Shown piece after piece: positions 15,294-21,162 of a DNA stretch of 21,162 nucleotides. The notes beneath the pieces were generated by a model, which saw only the letters and a list, made by a program, of their open reading frames with translations, was not told the origin of the DNA and made no database searches. The stretch's first letter is position 1; each line of letters opens with the position of its first letter. The position numbers and the translations under genes are program-made. The DNA comes from a virus, in IMG/VR virus record IMGVR_UViG_3300025168_007605, positions 1 through 21,162 of that record; one strand, written 5' to 3'.

Positions 15294-16098
15294 GTTTCCA
15301 AAAACTCCTATCGTAGCCAATGTTGATTAATTCTAAGACTGCCCCTTCTATCGCCTTCATAAGGGCTATGGTTGTAGACTCATTACGAGAGTTTCCTAAC
15401 TCTATCTCAATAAGCTCAGTACCCATTTCTATAAATTTAAAAACATCTTCGGATTGTCCGTAACTGAATACGGTTTTCTGGCTCATTACTTCTATCAATA
15501 TTTCGCCAGTTGCTACTGAAACCATCCGTAGTGAGACTGTGATATTATCTTCTCGGTACTGTGCGCTTTTTCCTATGCCTAAATATCTAGCACCAATACC
15601 ACCAGTAGTCAAGTTGGTATCATACGCTATAACTGCGCCTTCTAGCAATACACCCGCAAACAGCAGTGGCGGTACGCTTTTGCTCTTACTGTCCTCAGAC
15701 ATTTGCTCACGCGCTGATCTTATTAGCTGACGTTCTTTTGTTAAATTATCTAAGCCTACGCGCTCTACAACTCTAAAGAACATGCCGTTGCTGGCATGTT
15801 TCAAAGCTCTAATTAACAGTGCGCTTGGTTGTTGTGTAACCGCTGTAGAAAATAAAGCAAACGAACTATTGCTTTTACGCTGACCTGTTTGGTCTGTAAA
15901 AGAATTAGGATACACCGCAACAATAGGTTTTATTGTAGGGGATTTTACGTTACGTAACTCCGTTGATTGAAGCTCGTTTATACGGACTACATCGTTTGCG
16001 CTAAATCGTTGGTTATGGGTATCTTCAAACTGGTCAAACACTGAACAGCTAGAAAGAAAAAGAACCGACAGGCAGAGTAATAGTCGTTGAGTTTCCAT
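15235..16098 (-). CDS. csgG: CsgG curli secretion channel lipoprotein
   Basis: Outer-membrane lipoprotein that in curli systems forms a nonameric 36-stranded beta-barrel pore exporting amyloid subunits. At 287 aa it is close to E. coli CsgG (277 aa). The lipobox LSSC gives lipidated Cys18. Conserved blocks in order are IVAVYPNSFTDQTGQ, FSTAVTQQPSALLIRALK, RVVERVGLDNLTKERQLIRS, LLEGAVIAYDTNLTTGGIGA then RYLGIG, LRMVSVATGEIL, KTVFSYGQSEDVFKFIE and ELINIGYDRSFW. The constriction-loop region reads SNSSFALFSTAV: the Phe corresponding to E. coli Phe56 is kept, but the Tyr51 and Asn55 positions appear changed. It overlaps csgF by 50 nt and the curlin-like gene by 59 nt. The Shine-Dalgarno is weak, so translation may depend on csgF. 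Confidence 0.96.
   Translation of the reverse strand: METQRLLLCLSVLFLSSCSVFDQFEDTHNQRFSANDVVRINELQSTELRNVKSPTIKPIVAVYPNSFTDQTGQRKSNSSFALFSTAVTQQPSALLIRALKHASNGMFFRVVERVGLDNLTKERQLIRSAREQMSEDSKSKSVPPLLFAGVLLEGAVIAYDTNLTTGGIGARYLGIGKSAQYREDNITVSLRMVSVATGEILIEVMSQKTVFSYGQSEDVFKFIEMGTELIEIELGNSRNESTTIALMKAIEGAVLELINIGYDRSFWKHEKINNPDCNDDCIPAVRG
15305..15309 (-). promoter_or_regulatory. Shine-Dalgarno deciding the curlin-like start
   Basis: AGGAG on the minus strand, 11 nt before the ATG at 15293 and inside the 3' end of csgG. It supports the ATG that begins directly with a signal peptide over the upstream TTG at 15320. Confidence 0.65.
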
Positions 16099-16501
16099 CA
16101 GAATCCGTTATGATTAAGGTTATAAAATCTCCGTCAACAAAATACTGGATGGTATTACCTTCAAGCTCAAGGAACCCTTCAGTACTCATTGTCTCGCCAA
16201 ACAAGTTATTAACTAATTGGCGGCTAAGTTCAGCATAGATACGAGACTCAAGATTGCGAATAAACCGTGCAAGCGTAGTGTTCTCTGCATCCCGCTCTAA
16301 CTCTTCTTGGTACGCCTTAATCTCAGCGGCTATATCGGCCTTACGATTGAATTCTTGGTTTTCAATAGTCAGGTAGTGGCTCGATGTATTTATGCCGTTA
16401 AAACTGGGAGACTTAAACTTGTGCGTCATTTGGTCGGCAGTAATGGGCAACGCAATCAACAAAACCGTTAACGCGATTGTCTCAATCTTTCCTTTGATCA
16501 T
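16049..16501 (-). CDS. csgF: CsgF curli assembly factor
   Basis: In curli systems CsgF is exported through CsgG, binds inside its constriction and couples secretion to fibre nucleation at the cell surface. Signal peptide residues 1-22 (MIKGKIETIALTVLLIALPI). The mature N-terminus MTHKFKSPSFNG lines up with the E. coli CsgF segment that plugs CsgG (MTFQFRNPNFGG). It is followed by SSHYLTIENQEFNRK, a charged helix (residues ~48-75), ARFIRNLESRIYAELSRQLV and a C-terminal strand region (DFITLIITDSDGNSTTITLP). The ATG at 16501 has AAAGG 9 nt upstream and begins the signal peptide; the in-frame TTG at 16519 is less likely. It overlaps the holin-like gene by 20 nt, tying the module into the phage operon. 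Confidence 0.95.
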   Translation of the reverse strand: MIKGKIETIALTVLLIALPITADQMTHKFKSPSFNGINTSSHYLTIENQEFNRKADIAAEIKAYQEELERDAENTTLARFIRNLESRIYAELSRQLVNNLFGETMSTEGFLELEGNTIQYFVDGDFITLIITDSDGNSTTITLPVGSFSF

Positions 16502-16829
16502 CTCTATCGGCCTTTGCAAGTCTATCCGTCTGAAGTAATTGCGGTACGCCTAGAATAGTTTTTAACAGGGTGTCTTGCCGAATGATTTCATTGTCGACAG
16601 ACCTTACGCGATCTATTAGCGCCACCAGTATACCATGTTGACCATCTAGCTTACTTCCAAGTCTTTCTTCTAAGTGGCTTATCTGTTCCACTAGCTTGTC
16701 ATCTAGAGTGTCTACTTTAGTCTCTAAGCCATCAATAATACGGTTAATCAGTTTCCAGATAAACATCCCCAACCCTAACGCCGCCGCTATTGGGAACCCG
16801 ACTTCATTGATTAGCTGAACAACATCCAT
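16482..16829 (-). CDS. Holin-like small membrane/coiled-coil protein, 115 aa
   Basis: One N-terminal hydrophobic helix (residues ~8-28, VGFPIAAALGLGMFIWKLI) is followed by a long charged helix likely to form a coiled coil (residues ~30-95) and a very polar tail (RLAKADRDDQRKD). The ATG overlaps the nuclease stop (TAATG). Size, single membrane segment, a cytoplasmic coiled coil and nearness to lysozyme fit a holin or holin-like phage protein. There is no diagnostic motif, so the lysis role is inference. Its stop lies inside csgF, so csgF translation is probably coupled to it. Confidence 0.75.
   Translation of the reverse strand: MDVVQLINEVGFPIAAALGLGMFIWKLINRIIDGLETKVDTLDDKLVEQISHLEERLGSKLDGQHGILVALIDRVRSVDNEIIRQDTLLKTILGVPQLLQTDRLAKADRDDQRKD
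16511..16515 (-). promoter_or_regulatory. Shine-Dalgarno deciding the csgF start
   Basis: AAAGG on the minus strand, 9 nt before the ATG at 16501. It lies within the last codons of the holin-like gene and supports the ATG over the upstream in-frame TTG at 16519. Confidence 0.55.
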
Positions 16830-17251
16830 TACTCTACCGCAACAAACTTACCTAACTCTATAAGTTTAGCTCTGTTGGTTAAATGTTCATCTTCTATGTC
16901 TGATTTGCTTTGCCCGAAATAAGCTACCGCTAGGTGGTTGTCGATCATTAGCTGATTAATATTTACCCCGTCAACTACAACATTACCTAGAACCCTACCA
17001 AACTTTCCTTTAGAGTCTTTTAGCTTAGTTTCAATAACAACCTTATCGCCCCTATCGATCGCTTCTTGTAAAAAAGCAGAGGCTAGTTTCCCCCTAACTT
17101 TTTCATCCTTATCCCTAGTTCTACTTTCAGGTGTGTCAATCCCATAAAGACGAACCCTACAACGATAAAGAATATCAAAACCGAGATCCAGAACAACATC
17201 ACAAGTGTCGCCATCAACAACCCTATCAACTGTACAACTGTATTCATACAT
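16829..17251 (-). CDS. Staphylococcal-nuclease-fold (thermonuclease-like) nuclease, 140 aa
   Basis: Ca2+-dependent phosphodiesterase of the SNase family. With the ATG at 17251 the hallmarks are VDGDT (Asp15), RVRLYGIDTPES (Arg34, Asp39, Thr40, Glu42) and KFGRVLG (Arg86), matching Asp21, Arg35, Asp40, Thr41, Glu43 and Arg87 of the S. aureus enzyme, so it should be active. There is no signal peptide, which puts it in the infected cell's cytoplasm. The ATG overlaps the upstream TAA as TAATG, the rule in this operon; an in-frame GTG at 17263 would add four residues but is less likely. Host DNA breakdown or genome processing are plausible roles. Confidence 0.93.
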   Translation of the reverse strand: MYEYSCTVDRVVDGDTCDVVLDLGFDILYRCRVRLYGIDTPESRTRDKDEKVRGKLASAFLQEAIDRGDKVVIETKLKDSKGKFGRVLGNVVVDGVNINQLMIDNHLAVAYFGQSKSDIEDEHLTNRAKLIELGKFVAVE

Positions 17252-17532
17252 TAGCACTTCCACCTTTTTCTTGCTTGCCGTAAGCGTGAGTTAGGATCTT
17301 TAGCGGCCTTAGGGAACTTCTTCATCTGTCCTGCAGATCGGGCACAGTAAGACTTTCTCCTTTTTGCTGCCGCACTTCCTTTTTTCACTGTTCCTGTAAC
17401 CGCTGTTTTTAACTTTGATCCTGGGTTTTTCTTTTTATACGCGGCTACACCTTTCCTAGTCATCCCCGCACCAGCCTTAGTGTTACGGTAATTACCGCCC
17501 TTGCCTGTGGTGCGTTTTATTGCAGCAGCCAT
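17251..17532 (-). CDS. Basic DUF6321-like protein, 93 aa
   Basis: Strongly basic 93-aa protein with a recognisable pattern: GVAAYKKKNPGSKLKTAVTG, then KKGSAAAKRRKSYCARSAGQ and a C-terminal DPNSRLRQARKRWKC. This resembles a small domain of unknown function common in marine phages and large algal viruses; I believe it is DUF6321 but cannot check. Two Cys (in SYCARS and the terminal KC) are far apart. It begins TAATG on the preceding tiny gene and ends TAATG on the nuclease gene. A DNA-binding or packaging role would fit the charge but is unproven. Confidence 0.85.
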   Translation of the reverse strand: MAAAIKRTTGKGGNYRNTKAGAGMTRKGVAAYKKKNPGSKLKTAVTGTVKKGSAAAKRRKSYCARSAGQMKKFPKAAKDPNSRLRQARKRWKC

Positions 17533-17669
17533 TACTTTTTCTTCTTATTCTTAGGAAATCCGGCTTTCATATTACTGTAAGCTTTATCAGAAATAGTTGA
17601 CTTATTTTTAGGTCGGCTAATTCCTTTCTTTTTCCTAGCATTAATATTCGCATACAACCCTTTAGCCAT
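17532..17669 (-). CDS. Tiny Lys-rich protein, 45 aa
   Basis: MAKGLYANINARKKKGISRP, then KNKSTISDKAYSNM and a Lys-rich end (FPKNKKKK). I recognise this pattern as a tiny conserved protein found in many marine and cyanobacterial phages, of unknown function. ATG at 17669 and TAA at 17532-17534 are both TAATG overlaps with its neighbours, which supports it as a real gene despite its size. Confidence 0.82.
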   Translation of the reverse strand: MAKGLYANINARKKKGISRPKNKSTISDKAYSNMKAGFPKNKKKK

Positions 17670-17842
17670 TACGCCTTACTCCTTGCTTTTTTCTTAGCCG
17701 CGACAGACAATTCTTTTAAATGAAAAAGTTTTACACTTGTTTTACTGTGTGTTTTGTTTGAGTGCAAAGAACCATCAGGCATTTTATGTGTTCCGCCTGT
17801 GTGAAGGGTTCCGTTTCTTTTATAATGTTTCACACCTTTCAT
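17669..17842 (-). CDS. Small His/Lys-rich protein, 57 aa
   Basis: MKGVKHYKRNGTLHTGGTHK, then MPDGSLHSNKTHSK and a basic tail (ELSVAAKKKARSKA). The ATG at 17842 directly follows the lysozyme stop and the TAA overlaps the next start (TAATG). The repeated phrase of a Gly turn, a short strand and HxxxTHK suggests a small beta-hairpin duplicated once. It is unrecognised by function, and is the first of three consecutive very basic small proteins. Confidence 0.8.
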   Translation of the reverse strand: MKGVKHYKRNGTLHTGGTHKMPDGSLHSNKTHSKTSVKLFHLKELSVAAKKKARSKA

Positions 17843-18286
17843 TTACTTAGCCTCCAAAACTCTATCTCTTAGTCTAACTGCTCTCGGTCCTACTTGTATA
17901 GCCCAACGACTATCAATCATCTCAACTGCTGCTTTATCCCAGTCTTTAATTTTCATCGCATTTAAAAAATTTTTAAACTTTAACAAACGTGTAATACCTA
18001 AATTAAACGACATATTTGCTATAACTAATAATAAATCGTCAGGTAACTCTCGCCACCAAGACAAGTTTCGGTCTAAATCTTCGAATACATTCGCAATATC
18101 TTTCTCAAAACATTCTTTAATACGATCGTCAGAAACACAGGTTCCTACGTCTTGTCCATGTTCTGGGTCACTTTCAAGAACTAAATGTCCTATACCAAAA
18201 GTCGCATATCCCAAATGATCAAGATACACCTCATTAACACAGCCTTCATCAAATGTTAAGTCTTGTTGTAGTTTTTCCATATTCAT
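17843..18286 (-). CDS. T4-type lysozyme (endolysin), 147 aa
   Basis: Muramidase that cleaves peptidoglycan for lysis, GH24-like family. The catalytic triad spacing Glu-8x-Asp-5x-Thr is intact: Glu14 in FDEG, Asp23 in VYLDHLGY and Thr29 in ATFGIGHL. Downstream helices match T4 lysozyme: LPDDLLLVIANMSFNLG corresponds to the NMVFQMG region, and KIKDWDKAAVEMIDSRWAIQ then VGPRAVRLRDRV corresponds to WDEAAVNLAKSRW and the NRAKRV region. There is no signal peptide or SAR helix, so a holin should be needed for release. Length is close to T4 lysozyme (164 aa). It starts 2 nt after the preceding stop. Confidence 0.94.
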   Translation of the reverse strand: MNMEKLQQDLTFDEGCVNEVYLDHLGYATFGIGHLVLESDPEHGQDVGTCVSDDRIKECFEKDIANVFEDLDRNLSWWRELPDDLLLVIANMSFNLGITRLLKFKNFLNAMKIKDWDKAAVEMIDSRWAIQVGPRAVRLRDRVLEAK

Positions 18287-18287
18287 A

Positions 18288-18653
18288 TTATGTATACCAG
18301 TTCTCAGTTCCGTACCCTGTTGCGATAGTTCCTAAAGCGATTAAAGTATCCCCACCTGTAGAAACAGTAACTAGTCCTAATTCACCGACGGCTTCTACAC
18401 CGTTTTCTGTCCCTTTATACAGGTTTACCCACGCTGTCCCTGTCCATAGTTGTAACTGTTTTGTTGCTAAATTCCAGATAATGTCTCCAGAATTGAATTG
18501 GTTTGAGTTGCGTTGGGTTTCATTGACATTTACGGTTGCGCCTATGTCTGCTTTACCCAAACTTAATTCTAACACTCTAACCAGCCTGTTGAATAGTTCA
18601 GGAGATAATTCTCCTGCAGCGAAGGGTAGCTTAGTTTCTAATAGCCTAGCCAT
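18288..18653 (-). CDS. Small virion-type protein, 121 aa
   Basis: Unrecognised. The N-terminal half is helical (SPELFNRLVRVLELSLGKAD). The middle is beta-rich and contains DIIWNLATKQLQLWTGTAWV, a pattern common in short beta-domains of phage tail and fibre proteins. The end is Gly/Thr-rich (VTVSTGGDTLIALGTIATGY). The ATG overlaps the stop of the 623-aa protein (TAATG), so the two are probably made together and may act in the same tail or fibre complex. The function is inferred from context only. Confidence 0.8.
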   Translation of the reverse strand: MARLLETKLPFAAGELSPELFNRLVRVLELSLGKADIGATVNVNETQRNSNQFNSGDIIWNLATKQLQLWTGTAWVNLYKGTENGVEAVGELGLVTVSTGGDTLIALGTIATGYGTENWYT

Positions 18654-20524
18654 TATCGGCGGCCATCTGGTTTAACGTCTAATCGCATAGAGCCAACTCT
18701 AAAGGAAGTCCCTATTGCATTAACATCGGTATCGTTAGACTGAATACGCAACACCGCTTGTCTTCCCCGTACTCTAGAATCTATTCTAGTAGTGACAGAG
18801 GTACAAGAAGAGGTTAAGGCGGTTGTTAATTCTTCTCCTGGATAGTTTCTCCGCTTTAAAACAATATCTACGTTCTGTCCTGACGCGCCTGTGTCTACGT
18901 TACCCGTAAACTGTATATCTGGAATAACCCTACTAACTGACTGAAATTCTTCTCCTGCAGGATCGAGATCAAAGTCACTAGACTCTATAAAGACGTTAGT
19001 CATCGCAGTTCCATCGTCATCGACGCCAGACTCATGGTTATAAACATAACCCACATCAGACGTTGAAGACGTTGCTTTAGGATCACTAAAAATTCCTTCG
19101 TCTAACCAACAGGTTCTAGAAAGTTCTCCTATCATCCAAATCTGTTCTTCATAGTTATACGTAACATATCTGTCTAGTACCGTATTAGTTCCCGAACAAT
19201 AGAACCAACCAACCTCATTAAAACCTTTATTAACGAAACCGAATATTTGATAACTTTGTGTTTGGTTTATATCTCCGAAAACATAAGCATCAACACTACA
19301 GGGAAGTTCTTGGACTTGTCCTGAATAAGCATAAAATCCTTTCTTATCCATCCAAAACACGCCCTTAGGGGTATTCACCATAGCGTTGGGTCCAACTAAA
19401 CCAACCCCTTCATTAACTAAGTTAATAGAAAATGTAAAGGGTTGACCTACAAAAGTCATTGAATATAGTGACGTATCTGTCCAAATCAACGTTTCTTGTC
19501 GCGCTCTAATCGCGCCTACAATAGCAGAGCCTGCTGAAAGTCTAAAAGATCCTGCAGTATTTGTAGCTAATGGTTCCCATTGTTCGGCATTTTCTTGATC
19601 ACTCCACGCAATAAACATAGGGTCTATTGCTCCTGTTCTTGCAGTTCCTCCCCCGTTTAAGGGGTCAGCTCCAAAACAAATTACGTGTCTATCAATATCG
19701 GAAACCATAACCTGTAAGGCTAACGTCGGAGGTAAATTCGCACCTAAGTCTGTTAAGGTAACGGCTCTGACGTCTGCTCCGGCACTTTCATCCCAATAAA
19801 AAACACCCGACCCACGAGGGCATATAAGTAAATCTTCGCCGAAGTTATCATGAGACCAAAGACGTAACTGATTTGTAGATCCTAAAGCAGAAACACTTCC
19901 CCAAGTACCCGCCCCCCAGTAGTCGGATCCCCAACCTGTTGAAGGAACATAAACGTCTAAACCTACATTGATTTGATATACTGCGTCTGCGGCAGACCCC
20001 CCGTTCCCAGAATCGCTGCTGTTAGCGGTAGCGGTAGCGGTAAACGTGAATGTATTTGGATTAGGCACTGCGGTAACTTGGTATTCTTGGTTTAAAACGG
20101 AGGCCGTAATAAGACCTCCTAGAGAAACGGCTCCCGCGATAGTTACGAAATCGTTAACCACTGCCCCGTGGTTTGAATCTGTTGCGGTAATAACCGCACT
20201 GCCATCAGTAGCCGCAAAAACGATACCATTAGTTGTTGTTGCTCTTATTGGGGTTATATCATAAAAAACTTGCCCGTCTACTGCGTAATATTTCCAAGTA
20301 GTCCCCAAACCAAGATATTTAGTTCCAGATAAATCTACCCAAGCATGGAGCGCCCTGCCTGTTGCTTTAAAAGAATTAGATGAAGATTTAGTCCAGCCGC
20401 CTATTTTCTCAGGCAAACCTTTACGGAAACGTATTAAATTAGAATCAAACCATCCGCCTCTATTAGAATATGCGGTTCCTTCTTTATTGATTCCAGGCTG
20501 GAAAATAAATTTTTGTAGCGGCAT
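18653..20524 (-). CDS. Virion or tail structural protein, 623 aa
   Basis: Large beta-rich protein. The N-terminus (PLQKFIFQPGINKEGTAYSN, then RGGWFDSNLIRFRKGLPEKI) is a pattern I associate with structural proteins of marine phages, sometimes annotated as tail or stabilisation proteins. The middle carries a repeated-strand domain (GSAVITATDSNHGAVVNDFV). Later segments (VSDIDRHVICFGADPLNGGG, PMFIAWSDQENAEQWEPL, ARQETLIWTDTSLYSMTFVG) resemble a beta-propeller-like layout. There is no signal peptide. The start ATG has a strong GGGGGAGGG upstream, suggesting high expression as expected for a virion protein. A tail-hub or nozzle-like role is plausible but unproven. Confidence 0.85.
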   Translation of the reverse strand: MPLQKFIFQPGINKEGTAYSNRGGWFDSNLIRFRKGLPEKIGGWTKSSSNSFKATGRALHAWVDLSGTKYLGLGTTWKYYAVDGQVFYDITPIRATTTNGIVFAATDGSAVITATDSNHGAVVNDFVTIAGAVSLGGLITASVLNQEYQVTAVPNPNTFTFTATATANSSDSGNGGSAADAVYQINVGLDVYVPSTGWGSDYWGAGTWGSVSALGSTNQLRLWSHDNFGEDLLICPRGSGVFYWDESAGADVRAVTLTDLGANLPPTLALQVMVSDIDRHVICFGADPLNGGGTARTGAIDPMFIAWSDQENAEQWEPLATNTAGSFRLSAGSAIVGAIRARQETLIWTDTSLYSMTFVGQPFTFSINLVNEGVGLVGPNAMVNTPKGVFWMDKKGFYAYSGQVQELPCSVDAYVFGDINQTQSYQIFGFVNKGFNEVGWFYCSGTNTVLDRYVTYNYEEQIWMIGELSRTCWLDEGIFSDPKATSSTSDVGYVYNHESGVDDDGTAMTNVFIESSDFDLDPAGEEFQSVSRVIPDIQFTGNVDTGASGQNVDIVLKRRNYPGEELTTALTSSCTSVTTRIDSRVRGRQAVLRIQSNDTDVNAIGTSFRVGSMRLDVKPDGRR

Positions 20525-20534
20525 TACCCTCCCC

Positions 20535-20717
20535 CTATAAAAATCTAGTTAGGACGGCTGATCCAAGTATAAAAGGATACACTCCCCATAACAACATTTC
20601 TAATTTTTTGAATTTAGCAGAGCCTTCATCAAGGCGTTTTTCAATGTACTCATAACGAACAGTACATTCACGTTCATGAGCGTTAAGCCCCGCTAACGCA
20701 TCTTTTACAGTAGGCAT
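20535..20717 (-). CDS. XhlA/holin-like small protein, 60 aa
   Basis: A charged N-terminal helix (LNAHERECTVRYEYIEKRLD) is followed by one C-terminal membrane helix (MLLWGVYPFILGSAVLTRFL). The architecture of a coiled coil before a membrane anchor is like haemolysin XhlA-type phage proteins that cooperate with holins. The ATG overlaps the upstream TAA (TAATG) and the stop lies 10 nt before the 623-aa gene. Topology is opposite to that of the holin-like protein at 16482, so they could be separate parts of the lysis system. The function is inferred. Confidence 0.78.
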   Translation of the reverse strand: MPTVKDALAGLNAHERECTVRYEYIEKRLDEGSAKFKKLEMLLWGVYPFILGSAVLTRFL

Positions 20718-20881
20718 TATTTATCCTTGGCTTTGTTGCCCAAGAAAGCGAACTGTTCCATCACTTTATAAGCTTTTGCAACCCATACGTCATCTTTAGG
20801 GGTTTCAGTGTAGTTGCATACTACTGAGGCTACTGAAATTAGTGATGTTGCTAGTACGTAAGCATCTATTAAATAGCTCAT
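20717..20881 (-). CDS. Small membrane protein, 54 aa
   Basis: Reads MSYLIDAYVLATSLISVASV, then a polar half with ETPKDDVWVAKAYKVMEQFA. The first ~20 residues form a weak membrane helix. ATG at 20881 overlaps the preceding TGA (ATGA), and the TAA overlaps the next ATG (TAATG). This double coupling supports it as a real gene. The PKDD-WVAKAYK pattern seems familiar from small phage proteins of unknown function. Confidence 0.8.
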   Translation of the reverse strand: MSYLIDAYVLATSLISVASVVCNYTETPKDDVWVAKAYKVMEQFAFLGNKAKDK

Positions 20882-21123
20882 GATGCTGTGTATCCATTAC
20901 CGGCTGAAATAGCTGACGTTGTGGCTGTCATGCTTTCACTGCCCCAATCGCTCTTAGCTTTCATGAGTACAAGGTGCTGAGTATTTCTATCAACACAGTC
21001 CTGTCGATCTTCTTTTGGCTCATCTGCCATAGAGTCTCCTGCTATAACATCTGTGATTAATGCAATGCTGTGTCCCATTGCTGTGAAGTCTGATGCTAGC
21101 TCTTTTTCTGTACGGTCTGTCAT
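20878..21123 (-). CDS. Small hypothetical protein, 81 aa
   Basis: Polar 81-aa protein with an N-terminal helical, acidic half (RTEKELASDFTAMGHSIALI) and a polar, Ser/Thr/Gly-rich C-terminus (TTSAISAGNGYTAS). DCVDRNTQHLVLMKAKSDWG in the middle is beta/helical mixed sequence. There is no membrane helix or signal peptide. Its TGA overlaps the next ATG. Family and function are not recognised; it lies in the small-protein run that precedes the tail gene. Confidence 0.75.
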   Translation of the reverse strand: MTDRTEKELASDFTAMGHSIALITDVIAGDSMADEPKEDRQDCVDRNTQHLVLMKAKSDWGSESMTATTSAISAGNGYTAS

Positions 21124-21129
21124 GGTTAT

Positions 21130-21162
21130 TTATCCTTCTAGTGTTGTGATTCGTGCGGTGAG
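21130..21162 (-). CDS. 3' end of an upstream gene
   Basis: The last ten codons of an open frame (LTARITTLEG) ending in TAA, 6 nt before the ATG at 21123. Short amphipathic ends of the ARITTLEG type are usual in coiled-coil tips of phage tail proteins. Too little is visible to say more; GAAGG near its end probably serves as the ribosome site for the next gene. Confidence 0.45.
   Translation of the reverse strand, partial: LTARITTLEG

Noticed and set aside
14574-15320. Longer curlin-like protein starting at the TTG at 15320
   Set aside because: The extra nine residues precede a normal signal peptide, and AGGAG is correctly placed for the ATG at 15293.
11775-16501. Curli/cyclase block as host DNA wrongly joined to a phage contig
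   Set aside because: The first gene overlaps the phage holin-like gene by 20 nt, and all genes share the strand and tight packing of the rest. Only the left border has a gap, so a chimera is not the simplest reading; read mapping could still test it.
17251-17263. GTG start four codons upstream for the nuclease
   Set aside because: The ATG at 17251 forms the TAATG overlap used throughout the operon and leaves the nuclease core intact.
1-21162. Integrase, attachment site, insertion sequence or other lysogeny marker
   Set aside because: No recombinase or transposase motifs, terminal inverted repeats or tRNA-like att site were seen in any frame I could read.

Overview
This window looks like about 21 kb of a tailed-phage genome, most likely an uncultured marine phage of a Gram-negative host. 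The evidence is a single-strand, gap-free gene layout, a T4-type lysozyme, holin-like membrane proteins, several large virion-type proteins, and tiny Lys/Arg-rich proteins of a kind I associate with marine phages. Every gene I can support lies on the minus strand, so transcription runs from high to low coordinates. Junctions are mostly TAATG or ATGA overlaps, which suggests one translationally coupled late operon. No integrase, portal, terminase, capsid gene, tRNA or CRISPR array is visible, so I assign no genus or lifestyle.

Layout in transcription order. (1) 21162-18288: the tail end of an upstream gene, three small proteins (one an XhlA/holin-like protein), a 623-aa virion or tail protein and a 121-aa companion. 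(2) 18286-16482: the lysozyme, three tiny or small basic proteins, a staphylococcal-nuclease-fold nuclease and a second holin-like protein with one membrane segment and a coiled coil. (3) 16501-11775: a five-gene accessory block made of a CsgF homologue, a CsgG outer-membrane lipoprotein, a secreted Asn/Gly/Thr-rich curlin-like protein, a secreted FecR-domain protein and a CHASE2-sensor class III nucleotide cyclase. (4) 11689-11774: the only intergenic gap longer than about 25 bp, with a candidate promoter at its upstream edge and a strong Shine-Dalgarno. (5) 11688-1: a 35-aa basic protein, a cupin-like protein, then large virion-type proteins, several repetitive (Gln-rich, Gly/Tyr-rich, Pro-rich with 13 tandem 12-residue repeats). 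The last gene runs off the left edge and carries an exact 117-bp tandem duplication.

The exciting part is block 3: a compact curli-like (type VIII) secretion cassette linked to a FecR/CHASE2/cyclase signalling pair, sitting inside a phage late operon. Its first gene overlaps the phage holin-like gene, so the block belongs to the phage and is not a chimeric join. It lacks CsgE, CsgB, CsgC and CsgD. The FecR protein ends in what looks like a short curlin-type repeat, so it may double as a nucleator, anchor or sensor of the secreted fibre. A working model (inference) is that infected cells build a phage-specified pore and fibre on their surface while the cyclase raises host cAMP or cGMP. Possible benefits are aggregation, superinfection exclusion, envelope permeabilisation or changed host regulation. 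Sequence alone does not tell these apart.
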